Below, in pieces: positions 8,001 through 16,687 of a stretch of DNA of 64,000 nt (its first letter is position 1; each line of letters opens with the position of its first letter). Position numbers and translations under genes: made by a program. The stretch is from assembly GCF_003614185.1 (NCBI RefSeq), contig NZ_KZ987724.1, forward strand, positions 1,606,633 through 1,670,632, given 5' to 3'. Source of the stretch: Paenibacillus aceti (lineage in GTDB: Bacteria; Bacillota; Bacilli; Paenibacillales; Paenibacillaceae). The notes beneath the pieces are model-generated. The model worked only from the letters and a program-made list of their open reading frames with translations, made no database searches and was not told where the DNA came from.

Positions 8001-9913
8001 AGTTGACGAAGAGCGCCGATGTCTCTACAGCGATGCCTGGCGACACCGTCACTTACACCGTGACGGTCACCAATACCGGCAACAGCAATTTGATCAGCGT
8101 TGGAGTCGGAGACGATACGCTTGGACTGGATGCGGTCATTCCGGTGCTGGGCGTCGGGCAATCCGAGACTTTCGTGATCAGCACTGTCATCCCTCTGGGT
8201 ACCCCGGACGGTACGATCCTTACCAATACGAGCACAGCGACCTCCGACCAGACCGAATCGATCGAGGCGATCGCCCGCGTGATCGTGAACGTGCCGCCGT
8301 TTACAATCGATGTGAATAAATCTGTCAGCCCAACTACTGCCTTGCCTGGTCAAACTGTGCAATACACGATTACTGTCACTAATCCAAGTGTCGGAGCGTT
8401 AACCAATGTCGCGCTCAGCGATGATCTGCTCGGTATTACTCAGCCGCTGGGAACACTCGCTCCAGGTGAGACGCGGACGCTCACCTTCAACTTCACGGTT
8501 CCGATCGATGCTCCGGCTGGCTCTGAACTGATCAACACAGCAACAGCCACTTCCGACCAGAGTGATCCCGTAGCTACCTCCACGATTCTGAGCATCGCCG
8601 GGACCGCGAATCTACAGCTAAGTAAAGCGTTCAGCCCGGCTGAAGCGAGGCCCGGCCAGACCGTATCGGTGATCTTAACTTTACACAACACGGGCAATAC
8701 GAATTTGACGAATATTGCCCTGAATGATCCACAGTTAGGCTTTGCCCTGGTCGTTCCTTCGCTAAATGCGGGCGCAACTCAGACCGTGACCTTGCCTTTT
8801 ATCGTCCCTAATCTGCCTGAGGACACCGTTATCGCGGATACCATCGTCGCCACTAGCGATCAGACGGGAGAAACGACGGCTTCCTCTGCGCTCACCGTTC
8901 TGCCACCCTTCCGGGCCAGCCTAACGAAGACGGTGGATCATCCGAACGCTGCTCCCGGGGACACGGTCACCTTCACGATTGAGTTCCGCAATCTGTCGGG
9001 GGCTCCGCTGACGCATCTGGTATGCTCAGATCCACTGCTCGAGTTCATGCATACGATTAATGAGGTGCCCGCTGGGTATTTCACGACCATTACCCGAACC
9101 GTTCAGATCCCGCCCGGCACGCTAGGAGGAACGACGCTACTGAACACTGTCTCCTTCGAATCACCGGAGATCGGCCGACTCGAGGCCGAAGCGGGTGTCA
9201 CCGTAGCCAGCGTTCCTAGCTTGCAGCTAACCAAGAGCGTCTCGCCTGAATCCGCGCTGCCTGGTCAGACCGTATTATTCTCCTTAAGAGGAGTTAATAC
9301 CGGCAATGTGACCCTGCACCAGATCCAGTTCTCCGACCCGCTACTCGGTCTGCAAGGCATCGTCGCCACACAAATACCGGGTGAAGTGCAAAGCGCCTTC
9401 ATTCCGTTCACGATTCCAACTACGGCAGTAGCGGGGGAACGGATTGTGAATACGCTGATCGTCAACGCTCCGGGCTTGCCGCAGCAGACAGCGACAGCGG
9501 TGGTGAACGTAACTGCCTTGCCGCTTACTATAATTAAAGAAGCGAGCGCGAAAGAGGTGTTCGTTGAAGATACGATCCATTTTACGCTCAAGGTGACCCA
9601 TACCGGATCGACTCCGGTGACGAACATCGTGCTTACCGACAAATTACAGGAAGGCATCCGCTTCATCACGGGAAGTGTGAGGATAGACGGAAATCCGCAG
9701 CCTACGAGCAATATGGAAACCGGCATTGCACTGGGGAATCTGACCCCGGGTCAGACCCGGATTGTCACCTTCAAGGTGCAGGCAGTCTGCGTACCGCCGA
9801 AGCGGAAGGTCAGCAACCTGGCTCATGCCACCTTCCAGCCGCAAGGCTCGAACCAATCATTCCAGGTCAGCTCCAATGTCATCGAGATCAAGATCAATGA
9901 GCATGAAGAGTAA
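5030..9913 (+). CDS. Large DUF11-repeat surface-type protein (12 repeats)
   Basis: 1627 residues. An N-terminal domain (1-345, rich in G, N, T and S) is followed by twelve tandem Ig-like DUF11 (conserved repeat) units of about 100 residues. Each unit shows a KSV/KT...PG-(E/Q/D)-V-Y segment, then NTGN...LTNI...D(P/S)LLG, and ends in NT.T..S. The first (from ~346) and last (from ~1497) units are longer, with the classic FI(T/P)(G/D)SV element. There is no signal peptide, no membrane helix and no LPXTG or SLH anchor. AAGGAGGC lies 12 nt upstream of the ATG. Related leaderless DUF11 proteins occur in spore-formers and some have been linked to spore surfaces; that role here is inference. It is monocistronic with its own strong terminator. 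Confidence 0.85.
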   Translation: MPLNLRFVDNQQGAITFIGNTLGLSRSDTVGVPGTVDSIGAFTTVNTSLQFGSYPPGTTDDFNLNSSSAELRMPPGSNVLYAELVWSGVYTDPSGGNVSAFINDPINFTTPQGNTFSIAPDSSTATNLSLVTNTNVYIRSADVTSIVQNSGAGIYIAGGVPGLITFTTGTSNYCGWTLCVAYQNFGLPFRNLSIYVGGVVVSSNSTVSTPISGFGTPITGPISGRLAVTAADGDAIAVGDQTLFGPTTGSLTVLSGPNNLPNNFFASQINDDNGLLDTSGTFGTRNQINGSPGTNVVGGRQGWDITNVDISSTLVNNQTQAIVQFRTSNDIFVVTDFGLQIDLNAPLININKDVDAPVATLGQVLTYRIFFSNTGTSAADSATLTDFIPQGMDFIPDSVFLDGVHLPGVNPQDGIPVGTLNINEGHELTFQVKVGFPPPGGVFINEARLDFLYQIVAGGPFESGSVISNQVITPFLFAEIQLTKEVTPTSAVPGEVVHYRFTLFNPGPTPLHNIRLDDPTLGFHQDLFMLDPGTIAEYFLDFVIPPGTPAGTLFHNFVTAISDETPPVTAFADVNILASYNLRITKTPDRFVANPGETVNYTIQVDNLSNAPLTNIVVEDSLTGFSIVIPNLVINSEAFFTLQFTVPPGALAGSVITNVATATPAETGPVSAEAAVVVGEIPNLFVFKSVDHPTAAPGETVNYMIRITNTGNSALTNIHITDPMLGVDETFDALNPGETLQVDAPFIIPRTAMEGDIIHNVVTAVSDQAGPVTANADVIVTGNSAIEITKTASPTQASPGSPIMYSFVVTNTGNTTLSNVLLTDSTLGLSEVIGTMEPGESRTISTSFVIPAGAQTNFTNTATVTGNFGAIEVVDSDDAVVELLLPEFTLTKSVQPAEALPGEEVVFSYFLTNTGNVPLTNIALTDPLLSFTSTVESLAPGAAVGGSIPFTIPADALEGSAFTNVLTAAPQEAAAQSASATVTTLGAPAMELTKSADVSTAMPGDTVTYTVTVTNTGNSNLISVGVGDDTLGLDAVIPVLGVGQSETFVISTVIPLGTPDGTILTNTSTATSDQTESIEAIARVIVNVPPFTIDVNKSVSPTTALPGQTVQYTITVTNPSVGALTNVALSDDLLGITQPLGTLAPGETRTLTFNFTVPIDAPAGSELINTATATSDQSDPVATSTILSIAGTANLQLSKAFSPAEARPGQTVSVILTLHNTGNTNLTNIALNDPQLGFALVVPSLNAGATQTVTLPFIVPNLPEDTVIADTIVATSDQTGETTASSALTVLPPFRASLTKTVDHPNAAPGDTVTFTIEFRNLSGAPLTHLVCSDPLLEFMHTINEVPAGYFTTITRTVQIPPGTLGGTTLLNTVSFESPEIGRLEAEAGVTVASVPSLQLTKSVSPESALPGQTVLFSLRGVNTGNVTLHQIQFSDPLLGLQGIVATQIPGEVQSAFIPFTIPTTAVAGERIVNTLIVNAPGLPQQTATAVVNVTALPLTIIKEASAKEVFVEDTIHFTLKVTHTGSTPVTNIVLTDKLQEGIRFITGSVRIDGNPQPTSNMETGIALGNLTPGQTRIVTFKVQAVCVPPKRKVSNLAHATFQPQGSNQSFQVSSNVIEIKINEHEE

Positions 9914-9951
9914 ATCCCTTACTGGCGCCAATCCCTTCGCATAGAATCACA

Positions 9952-9994
9952 AAAGTCCACTTCCGGAATCGTAAATATTCCGAAAGTGGACTTT
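9952..9994 (+). terminator. Terminator of the DUF11 gene
   Basis: AAAGTCCACTT pairs with AAGTGGACTTT through an inner CCGGAAT/ATTCCG stem, 38 bp after the stop codon. An AT-rich tail (TTTAAATTTTAT) follows. Confidence 0.8.
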
Positions 9995-10109
9995 AAATTT
10001 TATCGAAATGCTCTACCACAACTTCAACCGCAACTTGAGAGCAATAGCGATGTATCTCGGCGGAAATAGCACAAGGCCAACCTATACCGGCTCCGTAAAC
10101 ATAATAAGC

Positions 10110-10634
10110 TTACAACTCTGTCTCCAGCAGCGAGTATAAGTAGGAATCATGCCATTTTCCCTGATGCCATAGATGTTCCCGCAGATGTCCCTCATAGACC
10201 ATCCCGTTCTTCTGCATCACTCTGGCCGATCCGATATTATCAGGCCTGCAGGTAGCATATATCCGGTGTAGCCCGAGCTGATGGAAGCCGAAGTCTAGCA
10301 GTCTGCCCGTTGCCTCGGTGGCGTACCCCCGTCCCCAGAACAACGGGTTGAAGCAGTATCCAACCTCTCCCTGTCTCGATCCGCTGATATGAAGTCCACA
10401 GCCCCCTATTAACTCTCCCGTTTCTTTCAACACTACAGCGAATTCGAACTCCTGACGCACCACTTGCTGCTGCTGTTCGATAGCAAGCTTAATATATCTG
10501 CTCGTCTCTTCCTTCGTATTGGGACCCCAGACCATATATTTCGTCACGAGCGGATCTGAAGCGTATTTATGTACATCCTCTACGTCTTCCATCTCGAACT
10601 CTCTGATCAATAACCGCCTGGTTTCAAGCTGCAA
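10110..10634 (-). CDS. GNAT N-acetyltransferase (RimJ/RimL-like)
   Basis: 174 residues, a typical single-domain GNAT. It opens LETRRLLIREFEMEDVEDV, has the acetyl-CoA loop region (FWGRGYATEATGRLLDFGF, about 90-115) and the C-terminal YATCRPDNIGSARVMQKNGM motif. The start is a TTG with GGGAG 9 nt upstream; no ATG or GTG exists earlier in the open frame. The substrate is unknown; the family acetylates ribosomal-protein N-termini, antibiotics or small amines. The frame stays open for another ~150 bp upstream without a start codon. Confidence 0.85.
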   Translation of the reverse strand: MQLETRRLLIREFEMEDVEDVHKYASDPLVTKYMVWGPNTKEETSRYIKLAIEQQQQVVRQEFEFAVVLKETGELIGGCGLHISGSRQGEVGYCFNPLFWGRGYATEATGRLLDFGFHQLGLHRIYATCRPDNIGSARVMQKNGMVYEGHLREHLWHQGKWHDSYLYSLLETEL

Positions 10635-10982
10635 GTCTTCCCACTCCCTTCCGCACAGCCTCTTTGCTCGAAGCAGATATTTCTCCCTCTTGTTCCTGAT
10701 ATATACGCAGCCATCCCCATTTAGTTTCTTAACATTTGAAGTGAGGGCCCACCTTAACGCGAATAATCCTTCATCTTGACTCCCCCTTCCTCCCTATGTT
10801 AATGTAATTCGCAGTATCACAAAATCAGGCTAGACCCTCCTACACTTTACATAAGAAAGGAATCTGAACGAAATGATGATATACGGCCGTATCGCCATCA
10901 TGATGCCCCCGTTTCCCTAGCTAGGCTCATATTCTTGTTGTAGTTCATAGACAGAATATTAGCTTGTAGGAGGGCTAAATAC
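10635..10982. other. 348-bp intergenic region with a palindrome and a six-codon ORF
   Basis: The region separates two divergent genes. It holds a perfect ATACGGCCGTAT palindrome (10881-10892) extended by GATG/CATC arms, a CCTAGCTAGG palindrome (10916-10925) and, on the minus strand, a six-codon ORF (10754-10774, MKDYSR). That ORF has a strong AGGGGGAG site 6 nt before its ATG. No larger gene is evident. Confidence 0.5.
10875..10903. promoter_or_regulatory. Palindromic operator candidate before the Bcr-type efflux gene
   Basis: GATGAT-ATACGGCCGTAT-CGCCATC has a perfect 12-bp centre with extended imperfect symmetry, about 85 bp upstream of the MFS start. Its position suits an operator for a drug- or ligand-responsive repressor, but no regulator gene is adjacent. 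Confidence 0.3.
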
Positions 10983-12164
10983 ATGAAGAAATATGCAGTT
11001 CCATCTCTATTGTTAATGATTGTCCTTGTGGCTTTTCCACAGATTAGCGAGACAATTTACACACCGTCCCTGCCGGATATCTCGGCGTCGCTCGGTGTCT
11101 CCAATAGTTCCGTACAATTAACATTAAGCATTTATTTTATCGGCTTTGCCATCGGCGTCTTCTGCTGGGGCTGGCTCTCTGATCTGATCGGCCGCAGGCC
11201 CGCTATGCTGGGCGGACTGCTCGTATATGGGGCAGGGAGTCTGATGTGTTACTACTCCGGCTCGATCGAACTGCTACTTGTGAGCCGTTTCATCCAGGCC
11301 TTCGGTGCGGCAACCGGATCGGTCATTACCCAGACGATGCTGCGTGAGAGCTTATCAGGAGATAAGCGTCATGCCATGTTCGCACAAATATCGGCGGTTA
11401 TCGCCTTCACCCCTGCGGTCGGGCCACTGATCGGCGGCTGGGTGGACCAATTTCTCGGCTTTCGGGCGGTATTCTTCACCCTCGTCGTGATGAGTGTGCT
11501 GCTGTTCCTGTACGCTTTCGTGAAATTGCCGGAGACAACCGACGTATCTACCAGAACGAAGGTTGCCATTATGCCGGTCATACAGAGAATGCTGAGATCA
11601 CCACGGGTGCTGGTATTCGGGCTGCTCATCGGTGGCATCAATGGAGTTCTGTTCAGCTATTATGCGGAAGCTCCTTTCCTGTTCATTGAATATTTTCAGA
11701 TGTCACCAGGGGTTTACGGCTTCTTAGGCATTATCGTCGCTTTGGCTTCGGTCATCGGCGCTATGATCTCCAAGAGATTATTAACCAAGTATGCACCGGA
11801 GAGAATTATACATCTGGGCTGCTTAGTCATGACTGTCGGGGCTCTTCTCTTAACGGGCGCTAGCAGCTTGTCCATGCTACCTGATATCATAATGCTGCTG
11901 TGTGTTCTAATCGCCCTGTTTGTCATGCTGCTCGGGTCCGGTATTGCGCTGCCTAACTGCCTGAGCCTCGCTCTGGTCAGTTTCCATGATGTCATCGGCA
12001 CCGCAGGTGCGGTATTCAGCCTGGGCTACTACCTGCTAGTCAGCTTAGCGACTTGGGGAATGAGCCTACTGCATAATGGTTCCCTACTGACGATGCCACT
12101 CTACTTTCTGGGAATCAGCGGTGTCATGTGGCTGCTAGGCCGAAGATATATTACTGTAAAATAA
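10983..12164 (+). CDS. Bcr/CflA-type MFS drug efflux transporter
   Basis: 393 residues with twelve predicted helices. It shows the family N-terminus (ISETIYTPSLPDISASLGVS), the MFS motif A loop GWLSDLIGRRP (about 73-83) and the antiporter motif in helix 5 (FTPAVGPLIGGWV, about 141-153). These features define the 12-TM drug:H+ antiporter family that includes Bcr (bicyclomycin, sulfonamides) and chloramphenicol exporters. The ATG follows GGAGGG at 8 nt spacing. The gene stands alone. The actual substrate cannot be told. Confidence 0.87.
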   Translation: MKKYAVPSLLLMIVLVAFPQISETIYTPSLPDISASLGVSNSSVQLTLSIYFIGFAIGVFCWGWLSDLIGRRPAMLGGLLVYGAGSLMCYYSGSIELLLVSRFIQAFGAATGSVITQTMLRESLSGDKRHAMFAQISAVIAFTPAVGPLIGGWVDQFLGFRAVFFTLVVMSVLLFLYAFVKLPETTDVSTRTKVAIMPVIQRMLRSPRVLVFGLLIGGINGVLFSYYAEAPFLFIEYFQMSPGVYGFLGIIVALASVIGAMISKRLLTKYAPERIIHLGCLVMTVGALLLTGASSLSMLPDIIMLLCVLIALFVMLLGSGIALPNCLSLALVSFHDVIGTAGAVFSLGYYLLVSLATWGMSLLHNGSLLTMPLYFLGISGVMWLLGRRYITVK

Positions 12165-12229
12165 TACGATAGACGCTAGATCGCTTCATTAAATAATAAG
12201 GAGTGTTACTCCGGGGCAAATCTATTAAA

Positions 12230-12262
12230 AAGGGCAGTCCTGCATTTAACAGGGCTGCCCTT
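12230..12262 (-). terminator. Terminator shared by the convergent MFS and HAD genes
   Basis: AAGGGCAGTCCTG (12230-12242) pairs with CAGGGCTGCCCTT (12250-12262). The T-run lies on the minus-strand side (CCCTTTTTAA), so it chiefly serves the HAD gene. It may also stop the convergent MFS transcript. Confidence 0.75.
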
Positions 12263-12281
12263 ACCTATTCTAATGATTCGT

Positions 12282-13031
12282 TTATACGCTCCATATAAAC
12301 TCCTCTATTCTCTGAATCACTCGCTCTTCTTCCGCCAGGATCTGCTCACTTGCAACTTTCAATAGATCCGCGTGATCCCCAACGCAGACGGAATACTGCG
12401 CTTGCTCGAACATCGAGATGTCATTGGCATCGTTGCCGAATGCGATGAACTCCCGGGGATTGAGTCCCAGCCCCTGAAGTCCAGCCCATTTGCTCACACC
12501 TGTCGGACTAATATCGAGGATATTCTCAGATCCATGCCTATGAATCACGACCGGCAGCTGCCGCAGCTCATCCAGCAGCTGTTCTGGCTCCTCGCTATGC
12601 AGAATTACCGCCTTCACCAGTTCATTCAATTGCTCTAGCGGCTTATTCTGCGCCCGCTGCTCAGGGTCCAGATTACGCCGGATCGGATGCTGCTCATCCC
12701 CGGAATACGCATAATCCCATGCACTGTCGATGAGATAGCCCGCCTTATATTTGTCGATCAACCGGATCATGCTCTCCTTGGTCCCGTCATCGAAATGAAT
12801 CGTCGAGAGAATCCTGCCATGATTCGCCACGAAGGCCCCATTTCCTCCAACCAGCGGATAAGAATGCATATGAGCAGGTAGCACCGGCAGTAGATCGCGA
12901 ATCGGCCTAGCCGAAGCGAAGATCAATTCATGCCCTTTGGCTGTCAATTGATCTAGAACCTGGGTCATAGAGACACTTAGAGGCTTACCAGAGAAAATAA
13001 TCGTTCCATCCAAATCAAACACAAACTTCAT
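12282..13031 (-). CDS. Cof-type HAD family phosphatase
   Basis: 249 residues. HAD motif I is DLDGTI (residues 6-11), motif II the Ser/Ala segment FASARP (~39-44), motif III the Lys in GVSKWAGL and motif IV GNDANDISMF (~199-208). The large type IIB cap inserted between motifs II and III places it with Cof/YwtE-like phosphatases acting on sugar phosphates or flavin precursors. GGNGA after the first domain is characteristic of this subfamily. It stands alone, and the specific substrate is not predictable. Confidence 0.87.
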   Translation of the reverse strand: MKFVFDLDGTIIFSGKPLSVSMTQVLDQLTAKGHELIFASARPIRDLLPVLPAHMHSYPLVGGNGAFVANHGRILSTIHFDDGTKESMIRLIDKYKAGYLIDSAWDYAYSGDEQHPIRRNLDPEQRAQNKPLEQLNELVKAVILHSEEPEQLLDELRQLPVVIHRHGSENILDISPTGVSKWAGLQGLGLNPREFIAFGNDANDISMFEQAQYSVCVGDHADLLKVASEQILAEEERVIQRIEEFIWSV

Positions 13032-13153
13032 AGTCGAACTCCTTCTTTTCGATTCATGCGCATGTTCACCTCTTCATCATAGCAATTATCTCCGCCATGA
13101 AAAGGACATATGTCCGAAAAGGAGTCCGACGACTAAGGAATCACCTGATCCTG

Positions 13154-14932
13154 TTAATCTTTACTTCTGCCCAGCAGCTTCCGCCGCCTCGCTGGTATGC
13201 ATACCTGCACCGAAGTTCCGATGCCGACCCGGCTATAGATAGATACGCCATACTCACTACCATAATGCAGCTTCACTCGTTGATCGATATTTCGAATGCC
13301 GCAGCCCATATGACTATCATCTTGAAGATCGAATATTTCCTTGATCCGCTCTGGCTTCATCCCCAGACCATCATCGATAACCCGATATACGATCATGTCT
13401 CCTTCCTTCTTGACACAGATCCGGAGATGGATCCGATCCCCGCTCCAGGCATGCTTCAGTACATTTTCGATAAAAGGCTGCAAAATCATCTTCACCGTCT
13501 CATAAGGCCATATATTCGTATCGATATCGAAGATCACTTCCATGCGCTGGCCATATTTCACCTTCTGGATGTCCACGTAGGCCCTCGCCTGATCGATCTC
13601 GGCCGCAATCGGAATCATCGTTCGTCCAGAATTCAAGGTAAGCCGATAGAACTGCGCCAACTGCACGACCATGTTCTGAAGCTTCTCTGTCTCCCCAAAT
13701 TTCGCTAGTTGATTAATGGATGACAACGTATTGTAGAGGAAATGCGGGTTAATCTGCGATTGCAGCATTTCAAGCTCTGCTTCCTTCTTCTGCAGTTGGG
13801 TCAGATACACCTTATTGATTAAAGCTTCGATCTCCTCCCCCATGGCGTTCAAGGCGTCAGCGATCTGAGCGAACTCTCCCTTGCCGCGATACCGAATTCG
13901 CCTATGCAAATCCCCTTCCCGAAAGAAATTAAGTACCGAGACAATCTTCATAATTCGCTTGGAGAAAGACTGGGAGACCAAGAAGCCCGCACATGCGAAG
14001 AGGATGACGCAGAGAATACATATGGCGATAAAAACAGTCCGAACCCGCTTCGCTTCCTGCTCGATAATGTTCAACGGAACCTGGGCCACGATCTTCCAGT
14101 TCTGCTGAGGCAAATTCTCTTCAATCGTCAAATAATTCTGTTTATTGTTTAAGGCCATCTCTCCTGAAGTAAACACAATGTTGCCATAAGGGTCAATCAC
14201 CGATAGCATGCTGCCTTCCCCAAGCTTGGTATAGTCAACGCTTTCAAACAGCTCCGATATACGGACACTGAATCGCATGATCCCGACTTCCTCGATCTTC
14301 AGCGGATTCTTCATATCTACGATCCGGCGGATCATCGAGATCCGACCATCTCTCTCATCTTCTTCAACCTGTTTCCATACCAATGTCTCATTAAATCTTT
14401 CGGCGGGCAGCGTAAAATACCAGAACTTATTGCTGATCCGTTTGATATGATAAGTATCGATCGTCTGCTCATTATAATCCATATTGTTCACGGTATCCCA
14501 TTTCTGGTATCTTTCGCTGATCGTCTCATTGTGGAAATAGACGGACAGTCTTAAATTTAAGCCTACTGCCTTGGAGGCGCTTTCCAGCTTCGGTCTAACG
14601 ACCTTCGTCATGCGGTAATACTCGCTGAAGCCCGTCTCCTTGCGGCGAATGCTCTGAATGAAGGTACGATCATCATAGATCGTAGAAGAGGTCTGCACAA
14701 TATCATCCACTTTATAGGCGACATTATCCCGGATTTGCATCAAGGTTCCTTGAATGTTCATACGGGTTTGCTTGCGCATAGTGGCGTCATACATCGAGTG
14801 TGAGATATAGAAGTTCACCGCGACGAGCAATAAGATGAATATTAAAAAAGTAAGCATCAGCTTGTATCCGATCGGTATGTATTTCAGCCTTTTATTATCG
14901 TCCTTGAAGGACGTGTTCCAAATTACTTTCAT
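13154..14932 (-). CDS. YesM-type sensor histidine kinase
   Basis: 592 residues. TM helix 1 lies at ~23-43, an extracellular sensing domain at ~44-298 and TM2 at ~299-319. A HAMP domain follows, then a His-kinase segment with QINPHFLYNTL (His397) and a HATPase_c domain with N- and G-boxes (FIENVLKHA, DDGLGM, GCGIRNI). This layout defines the LytS/YesM class that works with AraC-type response regulators on carbohydrate operons. It overlaps the preceding regulator gene by 4 bp (ATGA), so translation is coupled. It probably senses the sugar, or the sugar-loaded binding protein, of the ABC genes just upstream (inference). Confidence 0.9.
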   Translation of the reverse strand: MKVIWNTSFKDDNKRLKYIPIGYKLMLTFLIFILLLVAVNFYISHSMYDATMRKQTRMNIQGTLMQIRDNVAYKVDDIVQTSSTIYDDRTFIQSIRRKETGFSEYYRMTKVVRPKLESASKAVGLNLRLSVYFHNETISERYQKWDTVNNMDYNEQTIDTYHIKRISNKFWYFTLPAERFNETLVWKQVEEDERDGRISMIRRIVDMKNPLKIEEVGIMRFSVRISELFESVDYTKLGEGSMLSVIDPYGNIVFTSGEMALNNKQNYLTIEENLPQQNWKIVAQVPLNIIEQEAKRVRTVFIAICILCVILFACAGFLVSQSFSKRIMKIVSVLNFFREGDLHRRIRYRGKGEFAQIADALNAMGEEIEALINKVYLTQLQKKEAELEMLQSQINPHFLYNTLSSINQLAKFGETEKLQNMVVQLAQFYRLTLNSGRTMIPIAAEIDQARAYVDIQKVKYGQRMEVIFDIDTNIWPYETVKMILQPFIENVLKHAWSGDRIHLRICVKKEGDMIVYRVIDDGLGMKPERIKEIFDLQDDSHMGCGIRNIDQRVKLHYGSEYGVSIYSRVGIGTSVQVCIPARRRKLLGRSKD

Positions 14933-16506
14933 TCAGTCTCTCTCTTTCGATATTCCAGCGGGGTCATACCGAATCTTTCTTTAAATTGTCTGCTGAAATA
15001 AGGAAGATAGCGGTATCCTACCTGATCGGCTACTTCATAGATTTTCACACCTGGCTGCTTCAGCAGCTCGCATGCCTTTTCCATGCGGAGCTGCACAAGC
15101 AGTTCATTAAAGGTGCTTCCTGACTTCTCTTTGATCAAGAACCCGATATGGCTTGGTGAAAAAGAAAAATGCTGGGCAATATCTTTAATCGTGATATTCT
15201 CGCTCATTCGCTCCTTCATGATACTGATGACACTGCGGATGAATTTGCTGTCCTTTGAATTGTTCTTCTCATATAATCGCTCGGAAATCTCAAACATCCG
15301 CTGTCTGAACCATGAACGTATATCACTGACCGTCTCGAATTGCATCAGAATATCCAGATGATGAATTTCCATGCCCAGCAGTTCGAATAAATCCTCATTC
15401 TTACTGCTCAGATACTGATCCAGCTTCCATATAATATAGTTGGACATATTATGAACGGTGAATCGGGAGCGCAAGCTCGTAATCGTGCCGAACAAGTTCT
15501 CTAGTTCATCACAGATTTGCACAAGCTCGTACTCCTCCATCGCCTTCAACAGAGTGGCCATCCGTTCCTCCAGCATACGTGCATCAAGCATCCCCGGTTC
15601 TGCACTTACATCTTCATACTTGATCACGTTCCCCTTGCCGAGGAACATCTTGCCTTCAACAGCCTCAACAGCCTGTCGATAAGACATTTGCAGCTGATCT
15701 ATCCCGTACACAGGTTTCCCAATTCCAGTTGTAACCGATGAATCCATATGCTGCTGAATTCTCTCCGTCAGATTGCTCACCACTTGATGGACCGAGCCAT
15801 CCTCCAGCAATAACGCAATCCGTTGCGAAGACAGCTTGCAGTAAGAAGTGATGCCGAGCGCGGTCATACTCTCCTGAATCTGCTGCAGGAAGATCCTCGA
15901 CATCTTCCGCTGCGAAGCAAAGTCTCCAGCTTCACGCCAATTTAAATTATCCAGCTCTATAACAGCTACGCGAATCGGCCAGTTCATCTGATCGAACCCA
16001 TAGGACTTCATCATATGGGATAGTGATTCCTCAGATTCTTCTTCCCTTTCGAGCAACCGAATGAGAATATCGCTCTTGACGATAGGAATCGCTTCACGAT
16101 AGGCCATCTCCACCTCGCGCTGCTTGATCTCCTCGTCCAGGTCCCGCTTGACCTTCAATAACGAGGCGATTAATTCGCTATCATTCATCGGTTTCAGCAC
16201 ATAGCTATAAGCCTTCAGAGACAACGCCTGCTGCACATAACTGAACTCCTGATACCCGCTGACGAATATAATCCGTACATTCGGTTTACGTTCAAGCGCG
16301 ACCCGCGCCAGCTCCAGTCCAGACATGTAAGGCATATTGACGTCGCTCACTAGAATGTCAATCGCTTCTTGCTCAATAATCTCACAGGCCGAGAGCGCAT
16401 TGTTCACGCTCCCACTCACTTCCATGCCCAGATCGGACCAAGGAATGAATCTCTTCATGCCTTCCAAGTCAAGCTCTTCATCATCTACCAACAATACCTT
16501 GTACAT
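14929..16506 (-). CDS. YesN-type response regulator (REC + AraC HTH)
   Basis: 525 residues. The receiver domain spans ~1-120 with phospho-acceptor Asp55 (ILVSDVNMP) and a conserved Lys in YVLKPM. A long linker region follows, and an AraC DNA-binding domain closes the protein (IKDIAQHFSFSPSHIGFLIK and IYEVADQVGYRYLPYFSRQF). I start it at the ATG at 16506 because GAGGGGG lies 7 nt upstream and the receiver fold begins there (MYKVLLVDDEE); an earlier in-frame ATG only adds a non-conserved tail. It is the partner of the overlapping YesM-type kinase and the likely activator of the ABC operon at 16.7-20.3 kb. Confidence 0.9.
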   Translation of the reverse strand: MYKVLLVDDEELDLEGMKRFIPWSDLGMEVSGSVNNALSACEIIEQEAIDILVSDVNMPYMSGLELARVALERKPNVRIIFVSGYQEFSYVQQALSLKAYSYVLKPMNDSELIASLLKVKRDLDEEIKQREVEMAYREAIPIVKSDILIRLLEREEESEESLSHMMKSYGFDQMNWPIRVAVIELDNLNWREAGDFASQRKMSRIFLQQIQESMTALGITSYCKLSSQRIALLLEDGSVHQVVSNLTERIQQHMDSSVTTGIGKPVYGIDQLQMSYRQAVEAVEGKMFLGKGNVIKYEDVSAEPGMLDARMLEERMATLLKAMEEYELVQICDELENLFGTITSLRSRFTVHNMSNYIIWKLDQYLSSKNEDLFELLGMEIHHLDILMQFETVSDIRSWFRQRMFEISERLYEKNNSKDSKFIRSVISIMKERMSENITIKDIAQHFSFSPSHIGFLIKEKSGSTFNELLVQLRMEKACELLKQPGVKIYEVADQVGYRYLPYFSRQFKERFGMTPLEYRKRETE

Positions 16507-16625
16507 GGAATCCCCCTCTAGATCATCGTCAGAACTTATCCCATCAATCCGCAATTATATCACTATCATACTTGATAAGCCGTCTGCGAGGAACCTAAAA
16601 ACAAGAAATATTGGAGAAAAATGAA

Positions 16626-16663
16626 GGTATCCCAAAGAACCTGAGCGATTCTTTGGGACATCC
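16626..16663 (-). terminator. Hairpin between the binding-protein gene and the YesN gene
   Basis: ATCCCAAAGAA pairs with TTCTTTGGGA around a loop, followed on the minus strand by a T-rich tail (TTCATTTTTC). It probably terminates most transcripts from the transporter operon, leaving low read-through into the regulator pair. Confidence 0.7.
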
Positions 16664-16687
16664 TTTACTAGCTTATACTTGATTCTT

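Noticed and set aside
5188-9856. Many long antisense open frames under the DUF11 gene
   Set aside because: They arise from codon bias in a repetitive, stop-poor gene. None has a ribosome site or a recognisable domain.
10040-10080. Another TAGCGA palindrome near the end of the GNAT gene
   Set aside because: TAGCGA is present (10050 region) but the second half does not match TCGTTA and no 50-bp partner exists.
10741-10790. GGTGGGCCC-containing leader before the GNAT gene as a T-box riboswitch
   Set aside because: The T-box core AANNNGGGTGGNACCGCG is not present, there is no specifier-loop structure, and the gene is not an aminoacyl-tRNA synthetase or amino-acid gene.
13097-13708. 203-codon plus-strand frame opposite the YesM-type kinase
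   Set aside because: It lies fully inside the kinase's conserved ATPase and His-kinase segments on the other strand, with no family resemblance.
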